Shown here: positions 43,657-52,207 of the stretch, piece by piece
Position numbering within the stretch: position 1 is the stretch's first letter
How the letters are laid out: the number at the start of each line of letters is the position of its first letter
From: an uncultured Alistipes sp.
Lineage (GTDB): Bacteria; Bacteroidota; Bacteroidia; Bacteroidales; Rikenellaceae
DNA length: 64,000 bases
Direction: 5' to 3'
NCBI GenBank assembly: GCA_910584485.1
Contig: CAJUAV010000005.1
Coordinates: 37,104 to 101,103 of the forward strand
Made by a program: the position numbers and the translations under genes
Notes under the pieces: generated by a model
What the model saw: only the letters and a program-made list of their open reading frames with translations
What the model was told of the DNA's origin: nothing
Databases searched by the model: none

Positions 43657-43920
43657 TGTCGAAGCATCATTTACCGGCAAATTGTATGGGTCTCCTCGCG
43701 GATGGCGGAGGACTAAACAGACTGGTCTAACCAAGACAACAGCGGTAAACCGATGTTAATCCGAAGTGGCTCCATGAGCACCGGCTATCCAAGCCGTTGA
43801 GAATGCCGCGGGACGTGTCCCGCCGGCAAACGACAGTACGGCCGGACGCAAGGACATGGAGCTGCGCTATTTTTTGATCAGCAGTCCGCGGCGGTACATC
43901 CACCGCGGATCCTTTTTTCG
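43657..43920 (+). ncRNA. candidate structured noncoding RNA
   Basis: A stretch without an open frame of its own, behind a promoter box and before a terminator-like hairpin (tccgcgg... with ...ccgcgga then six T, to about 43918). It shows many hairpins: cctcgc/gcggagg, gtct-aacca-agac, cggct/agccg and gcgggac/gtcccgc. The part 43761-43890 has a degenerate inverted copy at 46205-46319, so it is a repeated element. Its layout recalls HEARO/omega-type RNAs, but I cannot confirm that and no IscB gene is nearby. It is antisense to the end of the portal gene. Confidence 0.5.
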
Positions 43921-46084
43921 GGGGCTCTTCTGCGCCTTCTTCAGGGCCGACCGGTTGATCTTCGGATGTGCCTGAATCTCGAACCAGGTTGCGACGCGAA
44001 ATTCGAGCAGTTCATTGATCTCGCAAATCACGTTTATCGCTCGACCTTGGTAGAACTTTATGAAATTCAGCTTATTAAATTCATTATTCACGTAGTTGTT
44101 AATCCACACCTCGTCGGGATTTTTCAGGATATCGGGTACGGCATCGAGCAGTTCGACACGCATGACATGCGATCCAGTCGTGTGCCGAGTGAACACCGCC
44201 TCGTCGATGACGACCTTTCTACCTTTGTAGTCCTCCAGCACGCTGTTTTTGGCATACCAGTCGTCGGCCGTTCCTTTGTAGATCGGCATCTCCTCCGTGG
44301 CCGCCTCCAACCGTTTGCCGAACGAATCCAGCCCCCAGTCGTTGTAGTGCAGATCGCCCAGCAGCTTCGACGCCTTGTCCTGAAAGCGGCGGATATAGAA
44401 CTGGTTCTGCGTGAAGACCTCGCCGACCAGCGCCCTGTTCACGCCCCAGCCCTGGGCCTCCTCTTTCTTCCACTCCGCAGTCTCGAAGAAACGATCCACC
44501 CGCTCCTGCATCTCCCGAACATCGACCTCCTTCGCCTGGTTGCGCGTACGTCCGATCACGATGCAGCGACAACGCCACCCGTTCGGCGGGTAGATCTTCT
44601 TCCACCGCGGATCATCCCACGGCAGGATCACGCCGTCGATCATCCGATGAGCCTCGCGTACGCGACCGTCGCGCGCCGTGGTGTATTCCCAAAAGGGGAA
44701 CGTCCCCGTTCGACTGATCAGACGTCGATAGCTCGACGCCATCTCGGCCGTCATCACCGCATTGTCGTACTCCGTTCGCTGCCACTCCCTGTTGAATGCA
44801 TGGCAGACCTCCCGAGCCTTCCGCTCGAACTCTTCGAAGCTCTTGCTCTCGCGCAGCAGACGGTTGAGCTTCTGCACCTCGGCCAGCGTCTTCGCCGCCG
44901 AGAACCGGAACAGATTGATCTCCATCGCCACCTTCATCGCGTCGTCCGTCAGCCCGTAGGCTGCGCCGATATCGGCGTTCGAACGCTCCATAAAGCCCTT
45001 TTGAAGGCCCTTCAGAAGGTCCTCGGAGATGTACTCGAAGAGCTCGGTATCGAAGGTCGGCTGCTCCTGCGCCACACGGGCGATCAGCCGATCCTCGAGT
45101 GTCCCGTCACTCATCTGCATGGGGATTGTGCCATTCATCGCCCCGCCCTGCGGGGCCGAGACGAAAAAATCCCACATCCGACGCAAAAATGTGCGGTCAT
45201 CCTCGTGACGGACCTCCTTCGCAGGTTCGCGCTTCGTCTCGATCTCCTCGATCACCTGCGGCCTGCGGCCCGCAACCGCTTCGCCCTTCTCGGCCATCGG
45301 GATCGAGTACTTCTCGTGAACGTACCTCGCCGGGATGTCGATGATCTCCGAAAGCCGAACGAGCTCCTCCACCGACAGGGGTTCGGCGGCCTTCGGGTAG
45401 ACGAACTTACCGCCGGCGACGCCCTGTCCGCGCTGCTCCAGCATCGGCACGACATGCTCGTTCAGCACACGCTGCACGAATCGCAGATCGCTCGTGTGCT
45501 TGCTCTCCTCGACCTCCATGTGGACCATCCCCAGCGAGCGGGCACCCCGCTCGCCCTGCACTGTCGTCAGCGTCTGACCCAGGATCGTGATCAGGATCTC
45601 CTCGTTGTTGGCCTGGCGGAAGTCGTTGTACGAAGTTCCCGAGCCGCTGTTGCGCTCCAGCATCTCGATCTCCGTCTCCTTCGGCGCGATGACATACGGC
45701 GCCGCACCCGCCTCCTTGAAGGCCTGCTCCAGCAGCTTGCGGCTCTCGGGATCGAAGGTGTTGTACTTGCCGATGCGCTGCGGCATGCCGAAAAGCTCGA
45801 TCCACTGCGCATAGTCGCCGAAGCCGCCCCGCTTCCAAATCGCATACGGCGCTGCCTTGAGCAGCAGCCCGAAGTCGTCGGGGCGACCCAGCACCAGCAG
45901 GTTCGGATCGCCGACGTAGCTCACGCTCCGCATGCCACCGTCGTCGAGCAGGATCCGCTCCTGCTGCAGGTCCACGTACTTCGGTTTGATCGGCAGCACA
46001 CGAAAGCCATCTCCCTCCACGAGGACCTCGACCGCCGAGCGGCCGAAGAACTGCCGCTCCATGATGCCGCGCAGCAGTGTCTCC
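43867..46084 (-). CDS. phage portal (DUF935) plus MuF plus nuclease-like polyprotein, N-terminus missing
   Basis: An open frame of 731 residues from the first internal ATG at 46062, but coding continues to 46084, where the CRISPR repeat cuts it. The first ~290 residues match the Mu gp29-type portal (FFGRSAVEVLVEG, PNLLVLGRPDDFGLLLKAAPY, GKYNTFDP). Residues ~320-530 match the MuF head morphogenesis domain (GREWEYTTARDGRVREAHRMIDG-like, PPNGWRCRC). The C-terminus (about 600-731: VELLDAVPDILKNPDEVWINN, VICEINELLEFRVATWF) resembles the polymorphic phage-encoded nuclease domains often fused to MuF. The fusion of portal and MuF in one frame is unusual. The missing ~120-residue N-terminus makes it a fragment. 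Confidence 0.75.
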
Positions 46085-46178
46085 GTTGTGGTTTGATGTA
46101 GAACTTAAATGAAATACGACTTATATACGGAATCGACGAACAAACCGGATTGTTGTGGTTTGATGTAGAATTTAAACG
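46085..46178 (+). CRISPR. decayed end of the CRISPR array
   Basis: A repeat at 46085-46120 differs from the array consensus at two places (c to t at its base 22 and a to g at base 34). A spacer of 31 bases follows (46121-46151), then a partial repeat at 46152-46178 that decays after about 25 bases. Decayed repeats mark the old, leader-distal end of an array, so this was once continuous with the array ending at 42201. Confidence 0.85.
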
Positions 46179-46204
46179 TGGGGACGATTTCGCGAGGTGT
46201 TGAC

Positions 46205-46319
46205 ACGGACTGCTGAGCAAAAAAGAGTAGCTCCATGTTTTGCGTTTATTTGTCGGCGGAAGTACGTCTCGCAGCATTCTCAACGGCTGGATAACCGGTG
46301 CTCATGGGGTCTCTTCAGG
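46205..46319 (-). ncRNA. degenerate inverted copy of the candidate RNA
   Basis: Minus strand: catgagcaccggttatcc and agccgttgagaatgctgcga match 43773-43830 with scattered changes, through acatggagct and tttttt to agcagtccg. It is worn and lacks the 5' half and a clear promoter. Confidence 0.55.
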
Positions 46320-46505
46320 CTGGCGTATCTTTATTCGTGATCGTATTAAAGAAATTTCGGCGCGAATAGCCGAAATCACGTGCGAGGTTGTCGGATAAAG
46401 GTTGAAATCGTAATTCGTGCAGAAAGCATCCGAGGCAGATCGAATTGCCCCGTATATGTTCGAAAAATAAATCGGGCGACTATCGAAAGATAATCGCCCG
46501 ATTTA
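46320..46505. other. gene-free stretch with a strong hairpin
   Basis: No gene is seen. A palindrome tttcggc/gccgaaa lies near 46352-46372, and a terminator-like stem aaatcgggcga/atcgcccgattt lies at 46469-46504 directly before the left att repeat. Confidence 0.6.
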
Positions 46506-46548
46506 GTGACACCGACAGGACTCAAACCTGTAACCTTCTGATCCGTAG
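46506..46548. other. left attachment site (attL), 43 bases
   Basis: gtgacaccgacaggactcaa and onward to atccgtag is identical to the 3' end of tRNA-Arg at 56612-56654. It is the tRNA fragment left on one side of the integrated element. Confidence 0.9.
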
Positions 46549-46647
46549 ACGGAAATTGCCTGTTTTTCTCGTTTTTGATTTTCTTCGAAATGTGTATCAA
46601 ATAGTTGTGTTACAGCCGAAAAGATACAAATTTATTTTCTCTGCGTT

Positions 46648-46697
46648 TTTGCTGTTTTACCGTGATTTCGTATATTTGTGTCGAAATTGTGTACCCG
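46648..46697 (+). promoter_or_regulatory. integrase promoter and candidate integrase arm site
   Basis: TTTG at 46648-46651 and TATATTTG at 46671-46678 with a 19-base spacer, a full consensus promoter. Overlapping its end, ttgtgtcgaaattgtgtacc plus cg (46676-46697) recurs at 56540-56561 near the right end, in the same orientation. Confidence 0.7.
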
Positions 46698-46764
46698 AAA
46701 AAACGGCGTAACAGTCTCGAAAAGAGGGGGACGAAAAAAGGTTGTGTATTAAAAACGGGGAAAT

Positions 46765-47991
46765 ATGCCTTATGACTATGCGCGCGACGCGATAAAAGTC
46801 GGGGTAATGCTCGACACGAGCCACCCAAGAAAAGACGGGAAATATCCCGTGCGCGTTCGGGTGACGTGGTTCCGCCAACGCCAGTATTACCCGACGGGCA
46901 AGGCGCTGACGGCAGCCGAGTGGGATGCGTTGCAGACGACCAAATCGCGGGAGCTGCTGGCGATCCGCAAGGACATCGAAAGCAGTTACACGATCGTGCG
47001 GGAAGCGGTCGAAGAGCTGGCTGCGGCGGGTCGGTTCTCGTTCGACGCCCTCGAGCTCCGCTTGAAAGGAGCGGCGGCCGAAACCCTGAACGGCGCATTC
47101 AAGGCCAAAATTGCCGATTTGAGCAAGGCAGGCAGGGTGGGCAGCCTGCGTGTGTACGACAACGTCATGAAGGGCGTCGAGCGCTTCGGAGGGCCCCGCA
47201 TTCGGATGGCGGCCGTTACGGTGTCGTGGATAACCCGCTACGTCGATTTCCTGCGCGAAGAGGGCAAGAGCGGCACGACGATCGCGATCCACCTCCGCCA
47301 ATTGCGTGCGATCCTCAACGACGCAAAACGGTGCGGCATCATCAATGAGGCGCAATACCCGTTCGGCCGCGGTCGGTACGAGATACAGGAGGGCGAGGGT
47401 CGGAAAATGGCCTTGACGCTGTCGCAGATCGGGCAGATAGCGCACTACGACGATGGAACCGAGGCGACGGCACGCTATCGCGATTACTGGCTGTTCCTAT
47501 ACCTCTGCAACGGTATCAACGTGGCCGATTTTGTCAAGTTGAGGTACTGCGACATCCTCGACGGGGAGGTGTGTTTCGTGCGGCAAAAGACCGAACGGAC
47601 GACCCGCACGCGCAAGGAGATTCGCGTGATCGTTACGGAACGGATGCAGGCGATCATCGATCGGTGGGGGAACCCGCCTCAACGCACGGCCTTCCTGTTC
47701 CCGATCCTCGACGGTACGGAGGACGCCGCGCGGCGTAAGATGAAGACGATCGACATCACGCGGCGGATCAATCGGCGCATGACGGAGATCGGAGATCGGC
47801 TGGGCATCGGCCGCATATCGACCTACACGGCGCGGCACTCGTTCGCAACGGTGCTCAAGCGCGCGGGCGCGAACATCGCCTACATATCCGAGTCGCTGGG
47901 GCACCAGGACCTCAAGACGACGGAGAACTACCTCGCAGCCTTCGAACGCGAGGAACGGCAAAAGAATGCAGAAATTTTAACGAGGTTTTGA
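46765..47991 (+). CDS. tyrosine recombinase / integrase
   Basis: A 408-residue integrase. The N-terminal arm-binding domain is about residues 1-110 (VRVTWFRQRQYYPTGKALTAAEW), then a core-binding domain, then the catalytic domain. The Arg box reads YLCNGINVADFVKLRYCDI, a form seen in this branch, with the Arg displaced from its usual place. HxxR is seen as ARHSFATVLKR, and the nucleophile is Tyr in TTENYLAAF. It moves the element in and out of tRNA-Arg. The ATG at 46765 follows a strong promoter. Confidence 0.95.
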   Translation: MPYDYARDAIKVGVMLDTSHPRKDGKYPVRVRVTWFRQRQYYPTGKALTAAEWDALQTTKSRELLAIRKDIESSYTIVREAVEELAAAGRFSFDALELRLKGAAAETLNGAFKAKIADLSKAGRVGSLRVYDNVMKGVERFGGPRIRMAAVTVSWITRYVDFLREEGKSGTTIAIHLRQLRAILNDAKRCGIINEAQYPFGRGRYEIQEGEGRKMALTLSQIGQIAHYDDGTEATARYRDYWLFLYLCNGINVADFVKLRYCDILDGEVCFVRQKTERTTRTRKEIRVIVTERMQAIIDRWGNPPQRTAFLFPILDGTEDAARRKMKTIDITRRINRRMTEIGDRLGIGRISTYTARHSFATVLKRAGANIAYISESLGHQDLKTTENYLAAFEREERQKNAEILTRF

Positions 47992-47992
47992 T

Positions 47993-48745
47993 ATGTTGGA
48001 CGAAAGAATATACGATCCGATTTTCGGTCATGTGGCAGCAATTAAAAAATATGTAAACGTTATCACATCCTCGTATGAATCTTTTTTGCAGGACTATACG
48101 GTGGTCTATAAGGATGCGCAAAAAGCACAAACAAGGTTAAATATCGTAATTTTTGATGCGTTATCAAAGGCCGAACGTGATATAGAGAATACGAGAAATT
48201 CGTATCAGCAAGCAATTGGGGCGGCACCGATTGAACGACTGCAAACGGCTGCCCGTTTGTTGGAGGAATTGAAAACGCGCGTAACGACAAATGCAGATGC
48301 TGAAATAATGCGGTTTACGCATTTTGGATTACGGCCCATAGAGGATGCATTAGATGTTCTTTTATTGGAACCGAAACCTGTGTCAGTACCTCAACTGGCG
48401 CCCGAACCGATTGCACAACCCGCCGACGAGAAGAAGGCAAAGCGGCGCCCCGATAGGTCGCTGGAGGATTTTCTGCTCGTTAAAGATAAACAGGCGCTAA
48501 TCGGACGGATTGGCCCCGTGTTGAATAACCCGACCGACAAAAAAGCCGCAATAGCGATTCGAGCGCTTCAAAAGTTGAAATATGTAAATATTATTAGCGG
48601 GGAGCTCGCAATGTTTTGTAGAGCGTTAAACAATGCATATTCGATTAATATAACTCCCCAAAATGTAAGTTTGTTAGTAACGGGAGAAAGATCGAAGAAA
48701 ATCCCTGAATCTGATATTGATTTAATGGCGGATACCCTTCGATAA
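47993..48745 (+). CDS. unknown protein with coiled-coil and HTH-like end
   Basis: A 250-residue protein starting 1 base after the integrase stop. The first half is helical (KKYVNVITSSYESFLQDYT, DIENTRNSYQQAIG); the last part (ISGELAMFCRALNNAYSINITPQNVSLLVTGERSKKIPES) has helix-turn-helix features. AT-rich compared with its neighbours. No family recognised. A strong terminator follows. Its place after the integrase suggests regulation or excision, but that is a guess. Confidence 0.65.
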   Translation: MLDERIYDPIFGHVAAIKKYVNVITSSYESFLQDYTVVYKDAQKAQTRLNIVIFDALSKAERDIENTRNSYQQAIGAAPIERLQTAARLLEELKTRVTTNADAEIMRFTHFGLRPIEDALDVLLLEPKPVSVPQLAPEPIAQPADEKKAKRRPDRSLEDFLLVKDKQALIGRIGPVLNNPTDKKAAIAIRALQKLKYVNIISGELAMFCRALNNAYSINITPQNVSLLVTGERSKKIPESDIDLMADTLR

Positions 48746-48769
48746 ATTCACTGTATTTTATTTTTTTGT

Positions 48770-48815
48770 ATACAGGCGTATACAGTTGCATACTGTATAC
48801 ACCTGTATTTTTTTA
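48770..48815 (+). terminator. intrinsic terminator
   Basis: 17-bp near-perfect stem (atacaggcgtatacagt with actgtatacacctgtat) and seven T. Confidence 0.9.
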
Positions 48816-48901
48816 TCCTTTCGCTTCTCCTCAACTTTGCAGTACCAACGTTGGGAATCCCCGGACGCGGGGCATTTTTAACATTCTAAAACTACAAAGC
48901 T

Positions 48902-49264
48902 ATGACGGAGAATACCGTAATAGTCACCACCCCCGAAGCAATTCGGGCGGTGATCGCCGAGGAGATCGGCAAAGTCATTCCGCAACTGGCGGAGTGCCGA
49001 CGCAAGACAGAGGAATCCGAGACGGACACGATGACCCTTCGTGCGGCCGTTCGGTTCCTGATCGATAACGGGATCTCCTCGTCGCCCTCGTCCCTTTACA
49101 ACTACGTGTACCGCGGGGCGATCCCTTATCGCAAATTAGGCCGTCGTACCCTTTTCTCGAAACGCGAGTTGCTGGAGTGGATCGAGCGTCGCACCGTACG
49201 CCCCGACGACGGTCGATGCGAGGCCGCGAAACGTATTGCAGAATGTGGAGCCCGTAAATCCTGA
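48902..49264 (+). CDS. helix-turn-helix protein (excisionase-like)
   Basis: A 120-residue protein with a winged-helix, MerR-like HTH_17 fold: LRAAVRFLIDNGISSSPSSLYNYVYRGAIPYRKLGRRTLFSKRELLEWI at residues 45-95. Such proteins act as excisionases or DNA-binding helpers of mobile elements. It is the first gene of a rightward operon (48902-51622). Confidence 0.85.
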   Translation: MTENTVIVTTPEAIRAVIAEEIGKVIPQLAECRRKTEESETDTMTLRAAVRFLIDNGISSSPSSLYNYVYRGAIPYRKLGRRTLFSKRELLEWIERRTVRPDDGRCEAAKRIAECGARKS

Positions 49265-49268
49265 CGCC

Positions 49269-49577
49269 ATGACGACGAGCTGCACACAAAACGCCCCCGA
49301 CGCTCGAGGCAAGCGTACGGGGACCTGGCAGAAAGTGCGCTACAAAGGTAGCGATTTTTACCTTTCGCCGCGCGAATGTCGCGTATTTTTTCACCTGGTA
49401 AGCGCGGGGAAAAGTTCAACGCTTGAACTTGCGCAGGCTCTCAATCTGACCGATCCGAGGTCTACGATCCGCGACCTCCGCAAGGCGGGAATCGCTGTCG
49501 GCGACGTGTGGTGTACAACCACCGACGGCGTACGCTACAAGCGCTATTTCGTACGAAAGGAGGTGGGCGATGAGTGA
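49269..49577 (+). CDS. helix-turn-helix protein
   Basis: A 102-residue protein with a winged-helix look: SPRECRVFFHLVSAGKSSTLELAQALNLTDPRSTIRDLRKAGIAV. This is the helix-turn-helix form used in element-borne regulators and replisome proteins. It starts at the ATG at 49269, 4 bases after the previous stop; the upstream in-frame TTG is not used. Function unknown. Confidence 0.75.
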   Translation: MTTSCTQNAPDARGKRTGTWQKVRYKGSDFYLSPRECRVFFHLVSAGKSSTLELAQALNLTDPRSTIRDLRKAGIAVGDVWCTTTDGVRYKRYFVRKEVGDE

Positions 49578-50265
49578 CGCAATCAACCCGAGCAGCGAGG
49601 AGCGGCAAAGTTTCACGTTTTACCTGTCATTCGAGAAAGGCATTCAACAACTCAACGACGCGGACCAGTTGGGGGTGTATCGCGCAATATCGCGTTACTC
49701 GTTGTTTGGCGAGGATCCCAAACTTGACGGGTTCGCGCTTATGGCGTGGGAGTTCATACGGCCCGTACTCGAAAGGAGCAGGCAACTATTTGAAAACGGA
49801 AAGAATAGCGGCGAATTTGGCAGACTTGGCGGAGCTCCGAAAGGTAATCAAAACGCACGTAAAACAACCCCAAAACAACCCCCAAAACAACCGTTGGGGT
49901 TGAATGAAAACAACCCTACAGATACAGATATAGATACAGATACAAGTACAAGAACAGATGTAGGGAGTAAAGGGGATTGTAAGGGGGAAACGGGCAAGCC
50001 GTTTCCTGTCGCAACGAAACGCGCTGCGTTTGTTGCTCCCTCGCTCGAAGAGGCCGTAAATTACTTTTCCGAGATCAAAGGGACGAGTGTAGACGCCGAA
50101 GCCTTCTGCGACCACTTTACGGCCAACGGTTGGCGCGTAGGTGGTAAATCCCCGATGAAAGATTGGAAATCCGCCGCGCGCAGCTGGATGCGCCGCAAAC
50201 CCGAATACGAAAACCGACAAAACTCGAAAAGCAATGAAAGCAACCTCAAATACCGCACCGAGTAA
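49570..50265 (+). CDS. DUF6291-like protein (probable replisome organiser)
   Basis: A 231-residue protein: FYLSFEKGIQQLNDADQLGVYRAISRYSLFGED and LMAWEFIRPVLERSRQLFENGKNSGEFGRLGG match the DUF6291 type seen in Bacteroidetes elements. The middle is a Thr/Asp repeat (DTDIDTDTSTRTD) and the end (WRVGGKSPMKDWKSAARSWMRR) is a small helical domain. It overlaps the helicase start by 32 bases and is likely part of the replication module. Confidence 0.75.
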   Translation: MSDAINPSSEERQSFTFYLSFEKGIQQLNDADQLGVYRAISRYSLFGEDPKLDGFALMAWEFIRPVLERSRQLFENGKNSGEFGRLGGAPKGNQNARKTTPKQPPKQPLGLNENNPTDTDIDTDTSTRTDVGSKGDCKGETGKPFPVATKRAAFVAPSLEEAVNYFSEIKGTSVDAEAFCDHFTANGWRVGGKSPMKDWKSAARSWMRRKPEYENRQNSKSNESNLKYRTE

Positions 50266-51622
50266 CGCAATCGACAACTCGATCCCCTTCGAGCTGCCGA
50301 ACGATCCGACCCTTGAAGCCGCCGTACTGGGCGCAATCCTCCTCGAACCGCAAAGGCTTCCCGACGTGCGGCAAATCCTTCCGACCGCCGAGGCGTTCCA
50401 CGACGAGCGAAATTCGGCCCTTTACGGCCTGCTCCTGCGTCGCGACGATGCAGGCGAGCCGAACGACCTTACATCGGTCTTACTCCCCGCAAAGGGCGAA
50501 GGAATCTCCGCCACCTATCTTGCGAAGCTGACAACCCAGATCGGATCGGGCGCCGAGGTCTGCCGCCACGCGTTGAGGCTGGCCGAACTTTGGGGGTGCC
50601 GCCGTTATGCAATGGCCGCCGCCGAATTGCTTTCGAATGCCAATACGGGCGATCTGGAAAAGGCGGAGCAGTACATCATCCGCAAACTCGACGAGATCAC
50701 GGTCGAGACGGCACGCCTCAACACGATACGCCATATCGACGACGTGGGGAAGGGTGCGAAGGATGTGCTCGAAGCCAAAGCGAGAACCGCCGCCAGCGGT
50801 CAGGCCGCGGGTGTCACGACGGGCATTCCGACCCTCGACTTTGTTACGGGAGGCTGGCGCGCTGGCCAGCTGGTCGTCCTGGCGGGCCGTCCCGCAATGG
50901 GCAAGACGGCCGTCGCGCTCTCTTTCGTGCGGGCTGCGGCCGAGGCGGGCACCCCCGTTTGCGCTTTCTCGCTCGAAATGGACAACGTGTCGCTTTTTTT
51001 TCGAATGCTGGCAGGCGTTTCGGGCGTCGATTCGGGCAACATCCGTTCGGGCCGCTTGTCGTCGGACGACTGGATGTACATCGAACAGGGCTCGGCCGAA
51101 CTGGGCAAGCTTCCCGTCTACCTGTCCGATAAGGCGGGTGGGTCGATGGCGTCGATACGCGCCCAATGCCGCGCGATGCACCGCAAGGGCCGTTGCGGTA
51201 TGGTGGTGATCGATTACCTCCAGCTGCTGGGATCGGACGCGGACCGCCGCAACTGGAACCGCGAAAGAGAGGTCGCCGATATGAGCCGCGCGGCGAAGCT
51301 GCTGGCCCAAGAGCTCGACGTGCCCGTGCTGCTGCTGTCGCAGCTGTCGCGCAAGGTCGAGGAGCGGGTCGACAAGACGCCGATGCTCTCCGACCTCCGA
51401 GAATCGGGCGCGATCGAGCAGGACGCCGACCTGGTGATCTTCGTGCACCGCCCCGCTTACTACGGCGAGACGACGATCGACAACGATCGTTTCGGGATCA
51501 TCCCGAGCGAAGGCGTCGGCATTCTGACGATCGCCAAGAACCGCGAGGGTTCGACGTGTCGGGTGCTCGTTCGCCACAGCGAGGATTTGACACGCTTCGA
51601 GGACTACGGCGCGGGCCGATAG
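50234..51622 (+). CDS. replicative DNA helicase, DnaB-type
   Basis: A 462-residue DnaB-like helicase. N-terminal domain about 1-150 (LPNDPTLEAAVLGAILLEP), then the RecA-like core with Walker A GRPAMGKTA (about 215), VVIDYLQLLGS and the arginine-rich loop LLSQLSRKVEERVDKTPMLSDLRESGAIEQDAD. It should unwind DNA at the element's own replication origin or take over the host replisome. With the DUF6291-like protein it forms the element's replication unit. Confidence 0.93.
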   Translation: MKATSNTAPSNAIDNSIPFELPNDPTLEAAVLGAILLEPQRLPDVRQILPTAEAFHDERNSALYGLLLRRDDAGEPNDLTSVLLPAKGEGISATYLAKLTTQIGSGAEVCRHALRLAELWGCRRYAMAAAELLSNANTGDLEKAEQYIIRKLDEITVETARLNTIRHIDDVGKGAKDVLEAKARTAASGQAAGVTTGIPTLDFVTGGWRAGQLVVLAGRPAMGKTAVALSFVRAAAEAGTPVCAFSLEMDNVSLFFRMLAGVSGVDSGNIRSGRLSSDDWMYIEQGSAELGKLPVYLSDKAGGSMASIRAQCRAMHRKGRCGMVVIDYLQLLGSDADRRNWNREREVADMSRAAKLLAQELDVPVLLLSQLSRKVEERVDKTPMLSDLRESGAIEQDADLVIFVHRPAYYGETTIDNDRFGIIPSEGVGILTIAKNREGSTCRVLVRHSEDLTRFEDYGAGR

Positions 51623-52207
51623 GCTGCCGATTCATCCGAATGCGAGAAAGGTCGATTTTTCGGCTTTTCTCTTTTGGGTGGATCGTCTATGCGGATGAGG
51701 GGAGAAAATCGAAATTTCGACCGAATGCGGCCCAAATACGAGCATTGTGCAAACGTCCCCCGATCTGCATTTCGCAGGACTGACCGCAAACCCGCCGACA
51801 AGGGCCGAAAATCGGCCGATTTTTCGAGGCGGACAGGTGCGGCGAGGGTTCGGATGTTCGGCGGCCGTTGAGGCGAAAATACGGGCCGTTTGCCTGCTTC
51901 AAGCAGGGACGAAGCACGGGAAATGCGCACGTAGGTTCCGAACCCTGCGGCACGCTTTAACCGAGAACGAAGCGAGAGAGAGGTGCGGGCGGGTGCTGCG
52001 TATGTGTGCAGGAGTTGCCCCGCCTCAACACCGCCGCGGAGGCTGCGGCAACCTGTCGGGATTTCCGACAACATGACCGCCTGAACGGCCGCAAAGCGGA
52101 TCGAAATTTTGATCGGAAAAAGTTCAACAAATGAATCCGAGAAATGCAAAATTATTTAACTTTGCATCGATAACCGAGACGTTGAACATTTCCCCGTATT
52201 TCCTCCG
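51623..52207. other. gene-free stretch of the element (possible replication origin)
   Basis: 585 bases with no supported gene on either strand; open frames overlap each other and have poor composition. It lies directly after the helicase and before a new promoter (TAacTTTG at 52157-52164), a position where an origin could lie. I saw no clear iteron repeats by eye. Confidence 0.4.
52157..52164 (+). promoter_or_regulatory. -7 box of the sigma-like pair
   Basis: TAacTTTG 43 bases before the ATG at 52208. Confidence 0.55.

Larger units (their letters stand above)
42202..46084. mobile_element. 3.9 kb Mu-like phage DNA between CRISPR repeats
   Basis: 3883 bases that begin directly after repeat 11 and end directly before a decayed repeat at 46085. 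Genes inside are phage: portal/MuF, virion morphogenesis and a DUF1834-like protein, plus an unknown gene. Both outer genes are cut at the repeat edge (an open frame enters at 42202; the portal gene loses its N-terminus at 46084). No transposase, no integrase and no Mu-type ends are seen. It occupies the place of a spacer but is over 100 times too long. Confidence 0.8.

Noticed and set aside
42202..46084. A complete Mu-like prophage
   Set aside because: No transposase, no end sequences and both outer genes are cut; it is only a fragment of the head genes.
46205..46319. A gene end shared with the portal gene
   Set aside because: The similarity lies mainly in the noncoding RNA part; only about 20 bases reach into the portal 3' end, and the frame is not kept.
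46506..46548. A second tRNA-Arg gene
   Set aside because: Only the 3' 43 bases are present; it is the attL copy.
51604..52149. Minus-strand and plus-strand open frames after the helicase
   Set aside because: They overlap each other, have no ribosome site or family features, and composition is unlike the element's genes.
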